From Halomonas sp. 'Soap Lake #6' (GTDB lineage Bacteria > Pseudomonadota > Gammaproteobacteria > Pseudomonadales > Halomonadaceae), in the NCBI RefSeq assembly GCF_003031405.1, contig NZ_CP020469.1, positions 1,302,001 through 1,366,000 of the forward strand: a stretch of 64,000 bases of DNA, given 5' to 3'. This document shows, piece after piece, positions 36,979 to 47,630 of this stretch (position 1 is its first letter; the number at the start of each line of letters is the position of its first letter). The position numbers and the translations under genes are program-made. The notes beneath the pieces are model-generated. The model was given only the letters and a program-made list of their open reading frames with translations. It did not search any database and was not told where the DNA came from.

Positions 36979-37542
36979 TTAAAACGGCAGGTGTAGTGAG
37001 GCGCTGAGTATATTGAGATGGTTTAGGGTAGGGGCGTCAAGACGCTCGTACTCTAAACGGCTAACCACGCGGTTGACAGTCATGGTGGCGCCAAATCCTT
37101 GCAGTAGCGCAGTACCACCGTCGGTGGCGAGGAGTTGGTCGGCTTCACTACGCCACTCGGTCAGGCCAGATTTTGCGTAAACACTAAATGCTCCCATGCG
37201 CACACCAGCAACAATGGCTCCGCTTAGGGTGAGGGTATCCATTATTAAGGGGGAAACACCGGTAGTAATAGGGACTTCCTCGCTTTCGCGGTAGGCAATT
37301 TCAGCACCGATATCTAGCCGTGGTAGCCGGTCAGGACTGAAACCAGCAGTTAAGCGAAAGCCCGTGGTGTAGTTATCTAAGCTATTTAAATCGCTTCCTT
37401 CCAGTACAACGCCATTTTCCAGCCGAATGAGTTCGCTATCAGCGTACGCGTAGGCGATAACAGGAACATCGTCTGCGTAGCTCATCAAAGGGAGGGCGGG
37501 GCCGACAACACTACAGAGTAGGATGCTTGCCAAGCGATTCAT
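36979..37542 (-). CDS. Outer-membrane beta-barrel protein, unknown role
   Basis: About 187 residues. The ATG at 37542 has GAGGAACG upstream and opens a signal peptide (M-N-R-L-A-S-I-L-L-C..., cleavage near S-Y-A-D). The mature part has alternating hydrophobic/polar strands, many Gly, Tyr and Leu, and ends in L-H-L-P-F, the terminal Phe typical of barrels inserted by Bam. It resembles the YfaZ/OmpA-like small-barrel class, but I cannot name a family with confidence. A methyltransferase gene ends 43 bp upstream. Confidence 0.6.
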   Translation of the reverse strand: MNRLASILLCSVVGPALPLMSYADDVPVIAYAYADSELIRLENGVVLEGSDLNSLDNYTTGFRLTAGFSPDRLPRLDIGAEIAYRESEEVPITTGVSPLIMDTLTLSGAIVAGVRMGAFSVYAKSGLTEWRSEADQLLATDGGTALLQGFGATMTVNRVVSRLEYERLDAPTLNHLNILSASLHLPF

Positions 37543-37585
37543 TGGCGTTCCTCTATCCTTTATTATGGAGGTCAATCTACTTAGA

Positions 37586-38425
37586 TTAGCAACGGGCGCT
37601 GATTTCCACCACGTTAATTGCACGAATCGATAAATTTTCTAGCAGATTTTTACCCATTTGCAAAAAGCGTTCGCCAAATACCCACTGTGGTGAGAGCACG
37701 GCGGCATGTGATGCTTGCTCTTTTTGGCGCTGACGTTGGCGCCACTCCAGCGCGGTGCTACTCCAGTCTTCGCTATGCAGAAGCTGAAAGCCGTTTGCCT
37801 CTAGTAGTTGTGTCAGCTCTGTCATAGTGAGCAGGTGCGAATGCTCCTGCGTCGCAGCCCAGGGCACCGGGAAGCGTAGCTCGGTAATGTTTTCACCGCT
37901 TACCACTTCGTGCATCACCAGCCTGCCTCCAGGGCGAAGCACGCGACGGCATTGCGCAATCACCCGGTTGGGGTCCGGCATGTTCATTAGGCTGTGTTGA
38001 AACAGTACGGCATCAAAGGTGTTTTCGGCAAAGGGGAGAGCGCTGGCATTGCCGGTAATATAGCGAAGTGATGCACCGCTCTGGTCAAGGGAGTGCGGTT
38101 CTAAGGTAAGTTGGCTCAGCGTTTGGTTAAGGGCATTAAAGCGATGGGTAATATCCAGCCCGGTAATCTGCAACCCCAGTGCTGCCCCTTGGCGCATTAA
38201 GCCGCCTAGCCCCGAGCCAATATCCAGCACCTTTGGGTGCTCTTTGGGATCAAGTAGGCTCAGCAGTTTTTTTGAGGCGGCTATACCGCCGATATGCAGC
38301 TGGTCTAACGGGGCAAGCTGATGAAGAGTGGGGCCATGGGGGTAGTGGGTGCGAACTTGAGTAAGAATTGCATCATCGCGCAGCCCTTGATGATAGTGCT
38401 CGGTTAACCGCTGGTGATCGGGCAT
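37586..38425 (-). CDS. SAM-dependent class I methyltransferase
   Basis: A 279-residue methyltransferase of the UbiE/sarcosine-dimethylglycine methyltransferase type. The SAM site reads V-L-D-I-G-S-G-L-G-G and the next acidic position is in G-L-D-I-T; later motifs are A-L-P-F-A-E-N-T-F-D-A-V and L-R-P-G-G-R-L-V-M-H-E. The opening L-T-E-H-Y-H-Q-G-L-R-D-D and H-I-G-G pattern resemble small-molecule methyltransferases; substrate unknown. In a halophile a glycine-betaine-type substrate is possible, but this is only a suggestion. Confidence 0.75.
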   Translation of the reverse strand: MPDHQRLTEHYHQGLRDDAILTQVRTHYPHGPTLHQLAPLDQLHIGGIAASKKLLSLLDPKEHPKVLDIGSGLGGLMRQGAALGLQITGLDITHRFNALNQTLSQLTLEPHSLDQSGASLRYITGNASALPFAENTFDAVLFQHSLMNMPDPNRVIAQCRRVLRPGGRLVMHEVVSGENITELRFPVPWAATQEHSHLLTMTELTQLLEANGFQLLHSEDWSSTALEWRQRQRQKEQASHAAVLSPQWVFGERFLQMGKNLLENLSIRAINVVEISARC

Positions 38426-38454
38426 GTCAGTGTCTCGGTATTCTAAAAAATAAC

Positions 38455-38478
38455 AACGCCGACCACCGGGCCGGCGTT
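38455..38478 (-). terminator. Rho-independent-type terminator, minus strand
   Basis: Arms AACGCCG / CGGCGTT enclose a 10-nt loop. On the minus strand the stem is followed by GTTATTTTTT, a good U-tract. It terminates the liu-acyl-CoA synthetase transcript before the methyltransferase gene. Confidence 0.75.
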
Positions 38479-38503
38479 TACGGTGGAGACGGCTACTATT
38501 CTC

Positions 38504-38557
38504 ACTTACTCATCCAACTTTCTCATCCCACTTACTCGCCTAACTTACTCGTCTAAC
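38504..38557 (+). repeat. Degenerate 11-15-bp tandem repeat at the acyl-CoA synthetase 3' end
   Basis: Four units related to CTTACTCGCCTAA follow each other and overlap the last codons of the acyl-CoA synthetase gene. The last two units are 13 bp and nearly identical. Confidence 0.7.
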
Positions 38558-40242
38558 CCTAATTCCTGGATAGAGATTTCGCGCATTTTAAACTTCTGGA
38601 TTTTACCCGTTACGGTCATTGGGAATTCATCAACAAATTTGAAGTAGCGTGGAATCTTAAAGTGAGTGATTTTGCCCTTGCAGTAGTCGCGTAGCTCTTC
38701 GCCGGTTATTTCGCCTGCGCTGCTGTTGAGCTTCACCCAGGCGATTAACTCTTCGCCGTACTTCTTATCCGGGACGCCGGTTACTTGTACTTCTGAAATA
38801 GCAGGGTGGGCGTATAAAAACTCTTCAATCTCTTTGGGGTACACGTTTTCTCCACCGCGAATGACCATGTCTTTGATACGGCCGACGATTTGGATATAGC
38901 CCTCATCGTCCATGGTTGCCAGGTCGCCGGTATGCATCCAACCTGAATCATCAATGGCTTCCGCAGTGGCTTTTTCGTTTTTCCAGTACTTAAGCATCAC
39001 GCTGTAACCGCGGGTGCACAGCTCGCCGATTTCGCCACGGGGAAGGATATCACCGTTACCAGGGTCGACAATTTTGCTCTCCAAGTGGGGCTGGGTGCGG
39101 CCCACCGTGGAGACGCGTTTTTCGATGCTGTCATTAGCGCCTGTTTGGGTCGAAACAGGGCTTGTTTCTGTCATGCCGTAGGCAATCTGCACGCCCTTCA
39201 TGTTCATCTTATTAATTACTTGCTTCATGATTTCTGCAGGACAGATAGAGCCCGCCATAATACCGGTGCGCAGCGTGGAAAAGTCGGTGCTGGCGAAGTC
39301 TGGATGCTCAAGTTCAGCGATAAACATGGTCGGCACGCCATACAGTGCAGTGGCTTTTTGTTCATGCACTGCTTTTAGCACTTTACCGGGGTCGAAGCCC
39401 TCATCGGGGTAGATCATCGTTGCGCCGTGGGTCATGCAGCCCAGGTTGCCCATTACCATGCCAAAGCAGTGGTAGAGGGGGACGGGGATCACCAGGCGGT
39501 CTTCACTGGTAAAGCCCATACTTTCGGCAACGAAAAAACCGTTATTGAGAATATTATGATGAGAAAGCGTGGCGCCTTTTGGGAAACCCGTGGTGCCGGA
39601 AGTGTACTGAATATTAATAGGGTCATCGAACTGTAGTGTGGCTTGCAGGTCGTCCACATCGGTTTGACTGACCTTGTTGGCTTCATTGATAAAATCAGCC
39701 CAGCGCCACATCCCGCTATGTTTATCGGTGCTTAAGTTAATCACACACTCTAGGTCAGGCAGCTTTGCTGATGTTAGTTGGCCTTCGGCGCAGTGGTTCA
39801 GCTCGGGGGCTAGCTCAAACAGCATGGCGGTGTAGTCTGAGCTTTTGAATTGATTGGCAGTTACCAGAAAGCGGGCACCGGATTGATTGAGCGCGTAATC
39901 AAGCTCATGGGTGCGGTAGGATGGGTTAATGTTGACCAGAATGGCACCAATTTTAGCGGTGGCAAACTGGGTTAGGGTCCATTCACTGCAGTTAGGCGCC
40001 CAGATGCCTACACGGTCACCTTTTTTAACGCCAATCGCCAGCAGTGCGCGGGCACAGCGGTTAACTTCTTCTTGAAGCTGGCGATAGCTCCAGTGAATGT
40101 TCTGGTGAAGGGCAATTAGCGCGTCATTATCGGGATACTGAGCAACAATCTGGTCGAGTTTATCGCCAATGGTCATACCCAGTAGTGGTTTATCTGCCGT
40201 GCTGCTGGTGTAGCTGGGTAGGATGGGTGCAGGTGATGCCAT
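38545..40242 (-). CDS. AMP-forming acyl-CoA synthetase
   Basis: A 565-residue ANL-superfamily ligase that activates a carboxylic acid with ATP and CoA. Visible motifs are [12 protein letters not shown] (P-loop), [16 protein letters not shown], and the C-terminal lysine region T-V-T-G-K-I-Q-K-F. It follows liuE by 57 bp on the same strand and ends at a terminator, so it is probably the last gene of the liu operon. In such clusters it may activate branched or medium-chain acids or acetoacetate; substrate not determined. Confidence 0.88.
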   Translation of the reverse strand: MASPAPILPSYTSSTADKPLLGMTIGDKLDQIVAQYPDNDALIALHQNIHWSYRQLQEEVNRCARALLAIGVKKGDRVGIWAPNCSEWTLTQFATAKIGAILVNINPSYRTHELDYALNQSGARFLVTANQFKSSDYTAMLFELAPELNHCAEGQLTSAKLPDLECVINLSTDKHSGMWRWADFINEANKVSQTDVDDLQATLQFDDPINIQYTSGTTGFPKGATLSHHNILNNGFFVAESMGFTSEDRLVIPVPLYHCFGMVMGNLGCMTHGATMIYPDEGFDPGKVLKAVHEQKATALYGVPTMFIAELEHPDFASTDFSTLRTGIMAGSICPAEIMKQVINKMNMKGVQIAYGMTETSPVSTQTGANDSIEKRVSTVGRTQPHLESKIVDPGNGDILPRGEIGELCTRGYSVMLKYWKNEKATAEAIDDSGWMHTGDLATMDDEGYIQIVGRIKDMVIRGGENVYPKEIEEFLYAHPAISEVQVTGVPDKKYGEELIAWVKLNSSAGEITGEELRDYCKGKITHFKIPRYFKFVDEFPMTVTGKIQKFKMREISIQELGLDE

Positions 40243-40299
40243 GATATGTCTCTCCGATATTTTTTTTGTCTAAACGGGAAGTCAGGCGATATTTAATTA

Positions 40300-41208
40300 T
40301 TATTGGTTGCCAGCGCCTTTTGCTAGGGCGACTTTTGAGCTTGGCCTGCGGCCTAACTTATTAGTAATCCAGTAGCCGGTATCTATAACTGCTTGTAGGT
40401 CGATGCCAGTGTGAATCCCTAGCCCTTCCAGCAAGTAGAGCACGTCTTCGGTAGCCACATTGCCGGAAGCGCCTTTGGCATAGGGGCAACCACCAAGGCC
40501 TGCTGTTGCCGCATCAATTACACTGAGCCCTTCTTCTAGCACGGCATAGAGATTCGCTAACGCCATGCCGTAGGTATCGTGGAAGTGAGCCGCTAAATGC
40601 TCAATAGGCACTTGCTGGCGGGTGGCTTCAAGCATGCGCTTAGCGGCTAATGGCGTGCCGACACCAACGGTGTCGCCCAGCGATATCTCATAGCAGCCCA
40701 TCTCGAAAAGCGCTTTGGCTACCTCGGCAACTTTATCGGGAGAAATATCACCTTCATACGGGCAGCCCAGCACACAGGAGACGTAGCCGCGCACCCTCAC
40801 ACCAGCCTCATTAGCCCGTGCAAGCACTGGCTCAAAGCGCTGAAGAGATTCGGCGATCGAGCAGTTAATGTTCTTTTGCGAGAATGCCTCAGAGGCTGCG
40901 CCAAACACTGCGACCTCTTCAACACCTGCCGCCAGTGCACCCTCTAACCCCTTGAGGTTTGGCGTAAGTGCCGAGTAGACGACGCCGGATTGACGAGCAA
41001 TGCCGTTCATGACGTCAGTGGCATCGCCCATTTGCGGTACCCATTTAGGCGAGACAAAACTAGCCGCCTCGATATGGGTAAGGCCAGCCTTGGCTAGCCG
41101 TTCGATAAGCTCGATTTTGGTGATAGTGGGCACCAATGTGCCCGGCTCGTTTTGTAGGCCGTCGCGCGGGGCCATCTCAAATAGCTTGATAGAGGTTGGC
41201 AGTGCCAT
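40300..41208 (-). CDS. liuE: Hydroxymethylglutaryl-CoA lyase
   Basis: A 302-residue TIM-barrel enzyme that cleaves HMG-CoA to acetyl-CoA and acetoacetate, the last step of leucine degradation. Motifs are F-E-M-A-P-R-D-G-L-Q-N-E, S-F-V-S-P-K-W-V-P-Q-M, the H-F-H-D-T-Y-G-M-A metal site and G-L-G-G-C-P-Y-A-K-G-A-S-G-N with the catalytic Cys. The ATG at 41208 has AGGAG upstream; the frame extends 32 codons further without support. It follows liuD by 10 bp. Confidence 0.94.
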   Translation of the reverse strand: MALPTSIKLFEMAPRDGLQNEPGTLVPTITKIELIERLAKAGLTHIEAASFVSPKWVPQMGDATDVMNGIARQSGVVYSALTPNLKGLEGALAAGVEEVAVFGAASEAFSQKNINCSIAESLQRFEPVLARANEAGVRVRGYVSCVLGCPYEGDISPDKVAEVAKALFEMGCYEISLGDTVGVGTPLAAKRMLEATRQQVPIEHLAAHFHDTYGMALANLYAVLEEGLSVIDAATAGLGGCPYAKGASGNVATEDVLYLLEGLGIHTGIDLQAVIDTGYWITNKLGRRPSSKVALAKGAGNQ

Positions 41209-41218
41209 CGGTTGGCTC

Positions 41219-43285
41219 CTATTCGCTGGGGGCAAAGTCGAGCAGCACATCACCCTGGCTGACGGTATCGCCTGCCTGGAAATGGAAGGCATCGACGCTG
41301 CCATCGGCTGGCGCAGTCATGGTGTGCTCCATCTTCATGGCTTCCATGACCATTAGCGGCATACCTTTCTCAACGGCTGCTCCTGGCGCTACAAGAAGAG
41401 CGACAACTGTGCCGTTCATGGGGGCTGTCAGGGTTGATTCTGTCTCATGGTGGCCATGGTCGATGGCATCAATACGTCGCCAGAACAGGCGGGTTTCGCC
41501 ACTTGGTTCAGCCATTACCACAATATGTCCGTCCCGGCGGGCCTGCAGGCGGCGGCGGTGGCCATTGAGCGTAACTGCCACGGCATCGCCAGTCAGTGGC
41601 TGTAGGCTGGCGGTTAGCGTTTTATCACCGATAGTAAGGTTCCATAGCGACTCGCCACTTTCACGCTTACCTTCCACAATCACCACTGCTTCATCGCTAT
41701 CGGATGCTTGGGCAGGCCCTTGAGAAAACCCAGGGTCGCTCAATGCTATACGGATAGTATGGGGGGCATTCAAGCGGAAGCCATCGTGACGGTCCCAGGG
41801 TGAATCGCTTTCGCACTCTTGGGCTAACTGGTTTAGTCCAATCAACGCGGCGCTGGCGTATGCTTCGGTGGAGTAGCTGCGCGGAGCAAACAGCACGGCT
41901 TCGTTGCGTTCGATAAAGCGCGTGTCCAGTTCAACGTTTTTGAAGCCGGGGTGGTTGGCAAGGCGCTGGAGGAACGCTCGGTTAGTTACCACACCCTGTA
42001 CATCCAGCGCTGCCAAGGCGCGGTTGAGCGTGGCTAGCGCCGCATCACGGTCAGCGCCGTGAACAATCAGTTTGGCAAGCATGGGGTCGTAGTGCATCGA
42101 GACCACATCGCCACTCTCCACGCCGCTGTCCAAGCGGACCTGATCGGCACTTAACCCGGCGCCTTCTAAATCCAATGCGAAGCGAGTGAGTAGACCGGTA
42201 GCAGGCAGAAAGTCCTGATCCGGGTCTTCGGCATAAATACGCGCCTCAAAGCTGTGTCCGGTAATAGTCAGCTCATCTTGAGTGCAAGGGAGCGGTTCGC
42301 CCATGGCAATACGCAACTGCCATTCGACCAAATCCTGACCGGTGATCATCTCCGTCACTGGGTGCTCGACCTGTAGACGGGTATTCATTTCCATGAAGTA
42401 GAAGGAGCCATCGGCGTCTAGCAAAAACTCGACGGTACCTGCACCTACATAGCCGATTTCTTGAGCGGCACGCACGGCGGCATCGCCCATGGCGCTACGC
42501 AATTCCGCCGTCATGCCTGGCGCGGGGGCTTCTTCGATTACCTTTTGGTGGCGTCGCTGCACACTGCAGTCACGCTCGAACAGGTAAACGCCGTTACCGT
42601 AGCGGTCGCAGAATACCTGGACTTCCACATGACGGGGTTGCACCAGGTATTTCTCGATCAGCATCCGGTCATCACCGAAAGCAGCCTTGGATTCGCGTCG
42701 GCAACCGTCTAGGGCTGCCTTGAATCCTTCACTGCTTTCCACCACGCGCATGCCTTTACCGCCGCCCCCTGCACTGGCTTTGAGCATTACTGGGTAGCCG
42801 ATCTTGTCAGCCTCGGCACGCAACAGAGCGTCGTCTTGGTCATCGCCATGGTAGCCAGGCACGAGTGGAACAGCTGCATTGGCCATACGTGCTTTCGCGG
42901 CGGATTTATCGCCCATAGCAGCAATCGCTGAGGCGGGCGGGCCAACAAACGTAATACCCGCTTGCTCAAGAGCTTTTACGAAGCCGCCATTTTCGGAGAG
43001 AAAACCATAACCAGGGTGAATAGCCCCAGTGCCAGTGCGTTTGGCGGCATCAATGACCGCTTCAATATTTAGGTAGCTTTCGCGGGCGGCGGCGGGGCCT
43101 AAACGCACTGCTTCATCGGCTTCACGCACGTGGCGGGCAGAGGCGTCGGCATCCGAATAGACAGCGACAGTTTTCAAGCCCATACGGCGTGCGGTCCGCA
43201 TTACACGGCAAGCAATTTCGCCGCGGTTAGCCACCAACAGCGTGTCGAACTTATGTATTTCAGGCCTGTTCTTGTCAAGCATCAT
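41219..43285 (-). CDS. liuD: Methylcrotonyl-CoA carboxylase biotin-bearing alpha subunit
   Basis: A 688-residue biotin carboxylase/carrier subunit. The N-terminal biotin carboxylase domain has L-V-A-N-R-G-E-I-A-C-R, the ATP-grasp glycine loop G-G-G-G-K-G-M-R and E-M-N-T-R-L-Q-V-E-H-P-V-T-E; the C-terminal biotinyl domain carries the biotinylated Lys in V-M-E-A-M-K-M-E-H. With LiuB it carboxylates 3-methylcrotonyl-CoA. It overlaps liuC by four bases. The operon context distinguishes it from propionyl- or geranyl-CoA carboxylases. Confidence 0.94.
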   Translation of the reverse strand: MMLDKNRPEIHKFDTLLVANRGEIACRVMRTARRMGLKTVAVYSDADASARHVREADEAVRLGPAAARESYLNIEAVIDAAKRTGTGAIHPGYGFLSENGGFVKALEQAGITFVGPPASAIAAMGDKSAAKARMANAAVPLVPGYHGDDQDDALLRAEADKIGYPVMLKASAGGGGKGMRVVESSEGFKAALDGCRRESKAAFGDDRMLIEKYLVQPRHVEVQVFCDRYGNGVYLFERDCSVQRRHQKVIEEAPAPGMTAELRSAMGDAAVRAAQEIGYVGAGTVEFLLDADGSFYFMEMNTRLQVEHPVTEMITGQDLVEWQLRIAMGEPLPCTQDELTITGHSFEARIYAEDPDQDFLPATGLLTRFALDLEGAGLSADQVRLDSGVESGDVVSMHYDPMLAKLIVHGADRDAALATLNRALAALDVQGVVTNRAFLQRLANHPGFKNVELDTRFIERNEAVLFAPRSYSTEAYASAALIGLNQLAQECESDSPWDRHDGFRLNAPHTIRIALSDPGFSQGPAQASDSDEAVVIVEGKRESGESLWNLTIGDKTLTASLQPLTGDAVAVTLNGHRRRLQARRDGHIVVMAEPSGETRLFWRRIDAIDHGHHETESTLTAPMNGTVVALLVAPGAAVEKGMPLMVMEAMKMEHTMTAPADGSVDAFHFQAGDTVSQGDVLLDFAPSE

Positions 43286-44115
43286 GAGCGTGGCTCCGCA
43301 GCGTTGTTATGTTCTTGAAAACTAGAAGGTTGCGTCCAGGCAGGGCGACGCTTGTCAAAAAAGCTGGATAAACCTTCTTGGCCCTCTTGGCTAACCCGCA
43401 GCTCGGCAATTACCTGACAGGTGTGCTCTCGAGTGGCATCGCTGTCTGGTGCTTGGGTCACACGTGCTAACAGCGCCTTGGTAGCTCGTTGGGCCTGAGG
43501 AGAGCCAGCAAGCAGGGTATCCAGCATGGCATCGATCGCGTTATCCAGAGCATCGTGATCTACCACTTGATGCGCTAAACCGAGCGCCAGTGCGGTTTGG
43601 GCATCCATCACTTCTGCCGTGAGCGCATAGCGGCGCATCTGGCGTTCGCCGAGTGCGCGCTGAACGTAAGGGCTGATGACTGCGGGCGACAAGCCGATTT
43701 TGACTTCCGAAAGACAGAACTTGGCTTTATCCGATGCCACCACCAGGTCGCAGCAGGCAGCCAGGCCCACCGCGCCGCCAAAGGCAGCCCCTTGAACACG
43801 ACACACCGTGGGGCAGGGTAGGGAGTCAAGCCCATACATCAGCGCAGCTAGCTTGCGGGAGTCAGCAAGGTTGTCTTCCAGGTCATAATCGACCATGCGC
43901 TTCATCCAGTTCAGGTCAGCACCTGCGGAGAAGCTTTTACCTTCCGACCCCAGCACTACCACCCGCACATCACCGGCGTTGGCCAATTGATGCAGTTTAT
44001 CTAGGTGGCTGTTTAACTCGGCGATCAGGCTGTCATCAAAGGCGTTATGTACCTCTGGGCGGTTAAGCGTTAAGCGTGCGATTCCGTCTTCAATCAATAG
44101 CGTTGAGTAAGCCAT
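43282..44115 (-). CDS. liuC: Methylglutaconyl-CoA hydratase (enoyl-CoA hydratase family)
   Basis: A 277-residue crotonase-fold enzyme expected to hydrate 3-methylglutaconyl-CoA to HMG-CoA. Typical segments are L-N-R-P-E-V-H-N-A-F-D, the oxyanion loop S-A-G-A-D-L-N-W-M and the A-A-F-G-G-A-V-G-L-A-A-C-C-D segment. Stop and liuD start overlap; liuB lies 12 bp upstream. The specific substrate is inferred from its place in liuABCDE. Confidence 0.92.
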   Translation of the reverse strand: MAYSTLLIEDGIARLTLNRPEVHNAFDDSLIAELNSHLDKLHQLANAGDVRVVVLGSEGKSFSAGADLNWMKRMVDYDLEDNLADSRKLAALMYGLDSLPCPTVCRVQGAAFGGAVGLAACCDLVVASDKAKFCLSEVKIGLSPAVISPYVQRALGERQMRRYALTAEVMDAQTALALGLAHQVVDHDALDNAIDAMLDTLLAGSPQAQRATKALLARVTQAPDSDATREHTCQVIAELRVSQEGQEGLSSFFDKRRPAWTQPSSFQEHNNAAEPRS

Positions 44116-44127
44116 CGTATTCGCCCC

Positions 44128-45735
44128 TTACATCCGGAACACGCCGAAGCGTGTCTCTTCAACTTCCGCGTTCATGGCAGCCGCAAGGGAAAGCCCAAGT
44201 ACGTCACGGGTTTGCAGCGGATCGATAACACCGTCGTCCCACAAACGGGCGCTGGCGTAGTAGGGATGGCCTTGATGCTCGTACTGGTCGCGGGTGGGCT
44301 GTTTGAAAGCCTCTTCTTGTTCTTTGCTCCACTCGCGGCCTTCGCGTTCGTGTTGCTCGCGCTTAACCTGGGAAAGTACGCCCGCTGCCTGCTCGCCGCC
44401 CATCACCGAAATACGTGCGTTAGGCCACATAAACAGCAGGTTGGGGTCATAAGCGCGACCACACATACCGTAGTTGCCAGCGCCGAAGCTGCCGCCAATT
44501 AATACGGTGAATTTGGGTACTTTGGCGCAGGCCACAGCAGTGACCAGTTTGGCACCATGCTTGGCGATGCCTTCGTGCTCGTACTTGGAACCGACCATAA
44601 AGCCGGTAATATTCTGCAGGAATACCAGTGGGATTTTGCGTTGGGCGCATAGCTCGATAAAGTGCGCACCTTTTACGGCACTTTCAGAGAACAACACGCC
44701 GTTGTTGGCCACAATCCCTACGGGGTGGCCGTGGATATGGGCAAAGCCAGTGACCAAGGTGTCGCCGTAGTAGCGTTTGAACTCGTCAAAGTCTGAGCTA
44801 TCAACAATTCGACCAATGACTTCACGCACGTCGTAAGGTTTTTTCAGGTCGGTGCCGACAATGCCATACAGCTCAGAGGGGTCAAGCTTGGGTGGCTTGG
44901 GCGCTTGCATGGCCAATTTGCCACGCTTTTGCCAGTTCAGCCGTGACACGCAGGCACGGGCCAACTGGAGTGCGTGGGCATCATTTTCAGCGTAGTGGTC
45001 GGCCACGCCACTTATTTTAGCGTGAACATCGGCGCCGCCTAGATCTTCCGCACTGATGCTTTCACCAGTCGCTGCTTTTACCAGTGGCGGCCCGCCTAAG
45101 AAAATCGTGCCTTGCTCTTTTACGATGATCGATTCGTCCGCCATGGCGGGCACATAAGCGCCACCAGCGGTACAGGAGCCCATGACGACGGCAATTTGCG
45201 GAATACCTTCGGCGGACATGGTTGCCTGGTTGTAGAAAATACGCCCGAAGTGGTCGCGGTCAGGGAACACTTCATCCTGGCGGGGCAGGAACGCGCCGCC
45301 AGAGTCCACGAGATAAATACACGGCAGACGATGTTTACGAGCAATTTCCTGGGCGCGCAGGTGTTTTTTAACCGTTAGTGGAAAATAGGTGCCGCCTTTT
45401 ACCGTGGCATCGTTGGCTACAATCACGCACTCAACGCCCGATACCCGGCCAATACCCGTCACCACGCCTGCAGCGGGTACGTCGCTATCGTAAACGTGGT
45501 GGGCGGCCAGCGCGGAAAACTCTAAAAATGGCGAGCCTTCATCAATCAAGTGGTCGATACGGTCGCGGACAAAAAGTTTGCCACGGCTTTCATGGCGTTC
45601 GCGGGCTTTAGCGCCACCACCCTGGGCGACGGCCGCAGTGAGTTGGCGTAGTTTAGTAACTTCCCCAAGCATCGACGATTCATTCGCTTGGAAGACATCA
45701 CTGCGTGGATTGATCTGAGTGGAAATAGTGCTCAT
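44128..45735 (-). CDS. liuB: Methylcrotonyl-CoA carboxylase beta (carboxyltransferase) subunit
   Basis: A 535-residue carboxyltransferase subunit that moves CO2 from biotin to 3-methylcrotonyl-CoA. It has the family's [10 protein letters not shown] start, [22 protein letters not shown], and the second-domain [17 protein letters not shown]. Length matches MccB. It follows liuA by 22 bp. Confidence 0.95.
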   Translation of the reverse strand: MSTISTQINPRSDVFQANESSMLGEVTKLRQLTAAVAQGGGAKARERHESRGKLFVRDRIDHLIDEGSPFLEFSALAAHHVYDSDVPAAGVVTGIGRVSGVECVIVANDATVKGGTYFPLTVKKHLRAQEIARKHRLPCIYLVDSGGAFLPRQDEVFPDRDHFGRIFYNQATMSAEGIPQIAVVMGSCTAGGAYVPAMADESIIVKEQGTIFLGGPPLVKAATGESISAEDLGGADVHAKISGVADHYAENDAHALQLARACVSRLNWQKRGKLAMQAPKPPKLDPSELYGIVGTDLKKPYDVREVIGRIVDSSDFDEFKRYYGDTLVTGFAHIHGHPVGIVANNGVLFSESAVKGAHFIELCAQRKIPLVFLQNITGFMVGSKYEHEGIAKHGAKLVTAVACAKVPKFTVLIGGSFGAGNYGMCGRAYDPNLLFMWPNARISVMGGEQAAGVLSQVKREQHEREGREWSKEQEEAFKQPTRDQYEHQGHPYYASARLWDDGVIDPLQTRDVLGLSLAAAMNAEVEETRFGVFRM

Positions 45736-45757
45736 AGCGCGCCCCTACGGAATTTCA

Positions 45758-46927
45758 TTAAAGACTTTCGTTGAAGAGTTCGCGACCAATTAGCATGCGG
45801 CGAATTTCGCTGGTACCCGCGCCAATTTCATAGAGCTTCGCATCGCGTAGTAGACGACCGGTGGGGTACTCATTGATATAGCCATTGCCGCCCAGTAACT
45901 GAATGGAGTCCAGCGCCACTTGAGTAGCTTTTTCGGCACAGTAGAGGATCACGCCAGCAGCGTCTTTGCGGGACGTTTGACCGCGGTCGCAGGCGCCAGC
46001 GACGGCGTATAAATAGGCGCGGCAAGCGTTCAGAGTGGTATACATGTCGGCTACTTTGCCCTGCACCAGCTGGAACTCGCCAATCGATTGATTGAACTGC
46101 TTGCGCTCGTGGATATAGGGCATCACCACATCCATGGCGGCCTGCATAATGCCAATCGGGCCAGCGGCAAGCACGGTACGCTCGTAGTCCAGCCCGCTCA
46201 TCAGTACGCGTACGCCTTTGCCTACGTCTCCCAACACGTTTTCGGCAGGTACTTTGCAGTCCTGGAATACCAGTTCGCAGGTGTTGGAGCCACGCATGCC
46301 CAGCTTGTCGAGCTTCTGGGCAGTAGAAAAGCCTGGCATGCCTTTCTCGATAATGAAGGCGGTGATGCCTTTAGAGCCTGCCTCGGGATCTGTTTTAGCG
46401 TAAACCACCAGCACGTCAGCGTCAGGGCCGTTGGTGATCCACATTTTGTTGCCGTTAAGAATGTAGTGATCGCCATCCTGTTTGGCGCGTAACTGCATAG
46501 AGACGACATCGGAACCAGCCCCAGGCTCGGACATCGCAAGCGCGCCCACATGGTCGCCGCTAATCAATTTGGGCAGGTATTTGGCTTTCTGTTCGGCGGA
46601 CGCGTTAATCTTGATCTGGTTAACGCACAGGTTAGAGTGGGCGCCATAGGAGAGCGCTACCGAAGCGCTGGCCCGGGAGATCTCCTCCATAGCGATACAG
46701 TGGGCGAGATAGCCCATCCCGCTGCCACCATCCTCTTCAGATACCGTAATACCCAGCAGGCCCATATCGCCAAACTTCTTCCATAGATCGTTCGGAAATT
46801 CGTTGTTGCGGTCAATTTCGGCGGCGCGGGGGGCGATCTCGCTAGCGGCAAAGGCATTGACCTGCTCGCGCAGCATGTTCAGTTCGTCGTCCAGGCCAAA
46901 GTTAAGTTCTGAATAGTGTGAAAACAT
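45758..46927 (-). CDS. liuA: Isovaleryl-CoA dehydrogenase
   Basis: A 389-residue FAD acyl-CoA dehydrogenase that oxidises isovaleryl-CoA to 3-methylcrotonyl-CoA. FAD- and substrate-binding segments include [21 protein letters not shown], the catalytic-Glu region [12 protein letters not shown] and G-A-G-T-S-E-I-R-R near the end. The ATG at 46927 is preferred over a TTG two codons upstream. First structural gene of liuABCDE, with the regulator liuR 59 bp upstream. Confidence 0.94.
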   Translation of the reverse strand: MFSHYSELNFGLDDELNMLREQVNAFAASEIAPRAAEIDRNNEFPNDLWKKFGDMGLLGITVSEEDGGSGMGYLAHCIAMEEISRASASVALSYGAHSNLCVNQIKINASAEQKAKYLPKLISGDHVGALAMSEPGAGSDVVSMQLRAKQDGDHYILNGNKMWITNGPDADVLVVYAKTDPEAGSKGITAFIIEKGMPGFSTAQKLDKLGMRGSNTCELVFQDCKVPAENVLGDVGKGVRVLMSGLDYERTVLAAGPIGIMQAAMDVVMPYIHERKQFNQSIGEFQLVQGKVADMYTTLNACRAYLYAVAGACDRGQTSRKDAAGVILYCAEKATQVALDSIQLLGGNGYINEYPTGRLLRDAKLYEIGAGTSEIRRMLIGRELFNESL

Positions 46928-46942
46928 GGTCAATTACCTTGT

Positions 46943-47010
46943 CATTGTTAAAGGAACTAGTCGTCGTTAAAGAGACTGGTCGTTATTCAAAGAGGACTTT
47001 TCGTTGTTAA
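46943..47010 (-). repeat. Degenerate ~20-bp tandem repeat between liuA and liuR
   Basis: About three imperfect units with the core CGTT(A)AAGAGACTGGT-like sequence occupy the gap between the two genes and reach into the last codons of liuR. They may have changed the regulator's C-terminus. Confidence 0.45.
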
Positions 47011-47400
47011 CGGAGGTTTTTCGTTAAGTTCTTCAAGGGCTTGGCGGCAGCGAATCTCGGCACTCTCAAGCTCCAGCTGCACAATAGCGATATCTTTCAT
47101 TTGCTGCTCTAAGGCAGCTTTGCGTTCGCTGATCTTGCTTAGCATTAGGTGCAACTGCTTTTCGCTACCGCTACGGGTCTCATCCCACAGTTCAAACAGT
47201 TCACGTATCTCTGCCAGAGAAAACCCCAACCGTTTACCGCGTAGTGTGAGCTTTAGCCGTACACGATCTTTACTGCTGTAAATACGTGTTTGGCCCCGAC
47301 GAGAGGGGTGTAGTAGCTCCTGGTCTTCATAAAACCGAATGCTGCGAGTGGTGACGTCAAACTCACTGGCCAGTTCACTGATCGAGTAGGTTTTGCTCAT
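46987..47400 (-). CDS. liuR: MerR-family regulator of branched-chain amino acid degradation (LiuR)
   Basis: A 137-residue MerR-type regulator. The N-terminal winged helix-turn-helix reads Y-S-I-S-E-L-A-S-E-F-D-V-T-T-R-S-I-R-F-Y-E-D, with R-R-G-Q-T-R-I-Y in the wing, then an effector helix and a coiled coil; no metal-binding cysteines as in metal MerRs. The ATG at 47400 gives the family start; an upstream in-frame codon at 47442 lacks support. It heads the liuABCDE operon, and a perfect palindrome lies 64 bp upstream. LiuR proteins are known regulators of leucine/valine breakdown in proteobacteria. Confidence 0.9.
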   Translation of the reverse strand: MSKTYSISELASEFDVTTRSIRFYEDQELLHPSRRGQTRIYSSKDRVRLKLTLRGKRLGFSLAEIRELFELWDETRSGSEKQLHLMLSKISERKAALEQQMKDIAIVQLELESAEIRCRQALEELNEKPPLTTKSPL

Positions 47401-47463
47401 GATCGTTATTCTCGTCGATAGGGGAATGTCCCTATGGAACACTGACCATGAGGCTAAAACAAG

Positions 47464-47479
47464 TTTACGTTAACGTAAA
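47464..47479. promoter_or_regulatory. LiuR operator upstream of liuR
   Basis: A perfect 16-bp palindrome TTTACGTTAACGTAAA in the 333-bp gap between liuR (minus) and the ABC importer (plus). It matches the LiuR-type pattern of paired ACGT cores. The rest of this gap holds no gene. Confidence 0.8.
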
Positions 47480-47630
47480 GATGATATTGCTGTGGTTTGA
47501 TATGCGTATTTTTATTGTAAGATATTGATAATTAGCTATAAAAAGTGATTTTAAAAGATTTCATGAAGGTTGCGTAGACCAAAGTTGTAATTGTAATACC
47601 CCTCAAGTGATTGCTAGTTTGCACCTACAC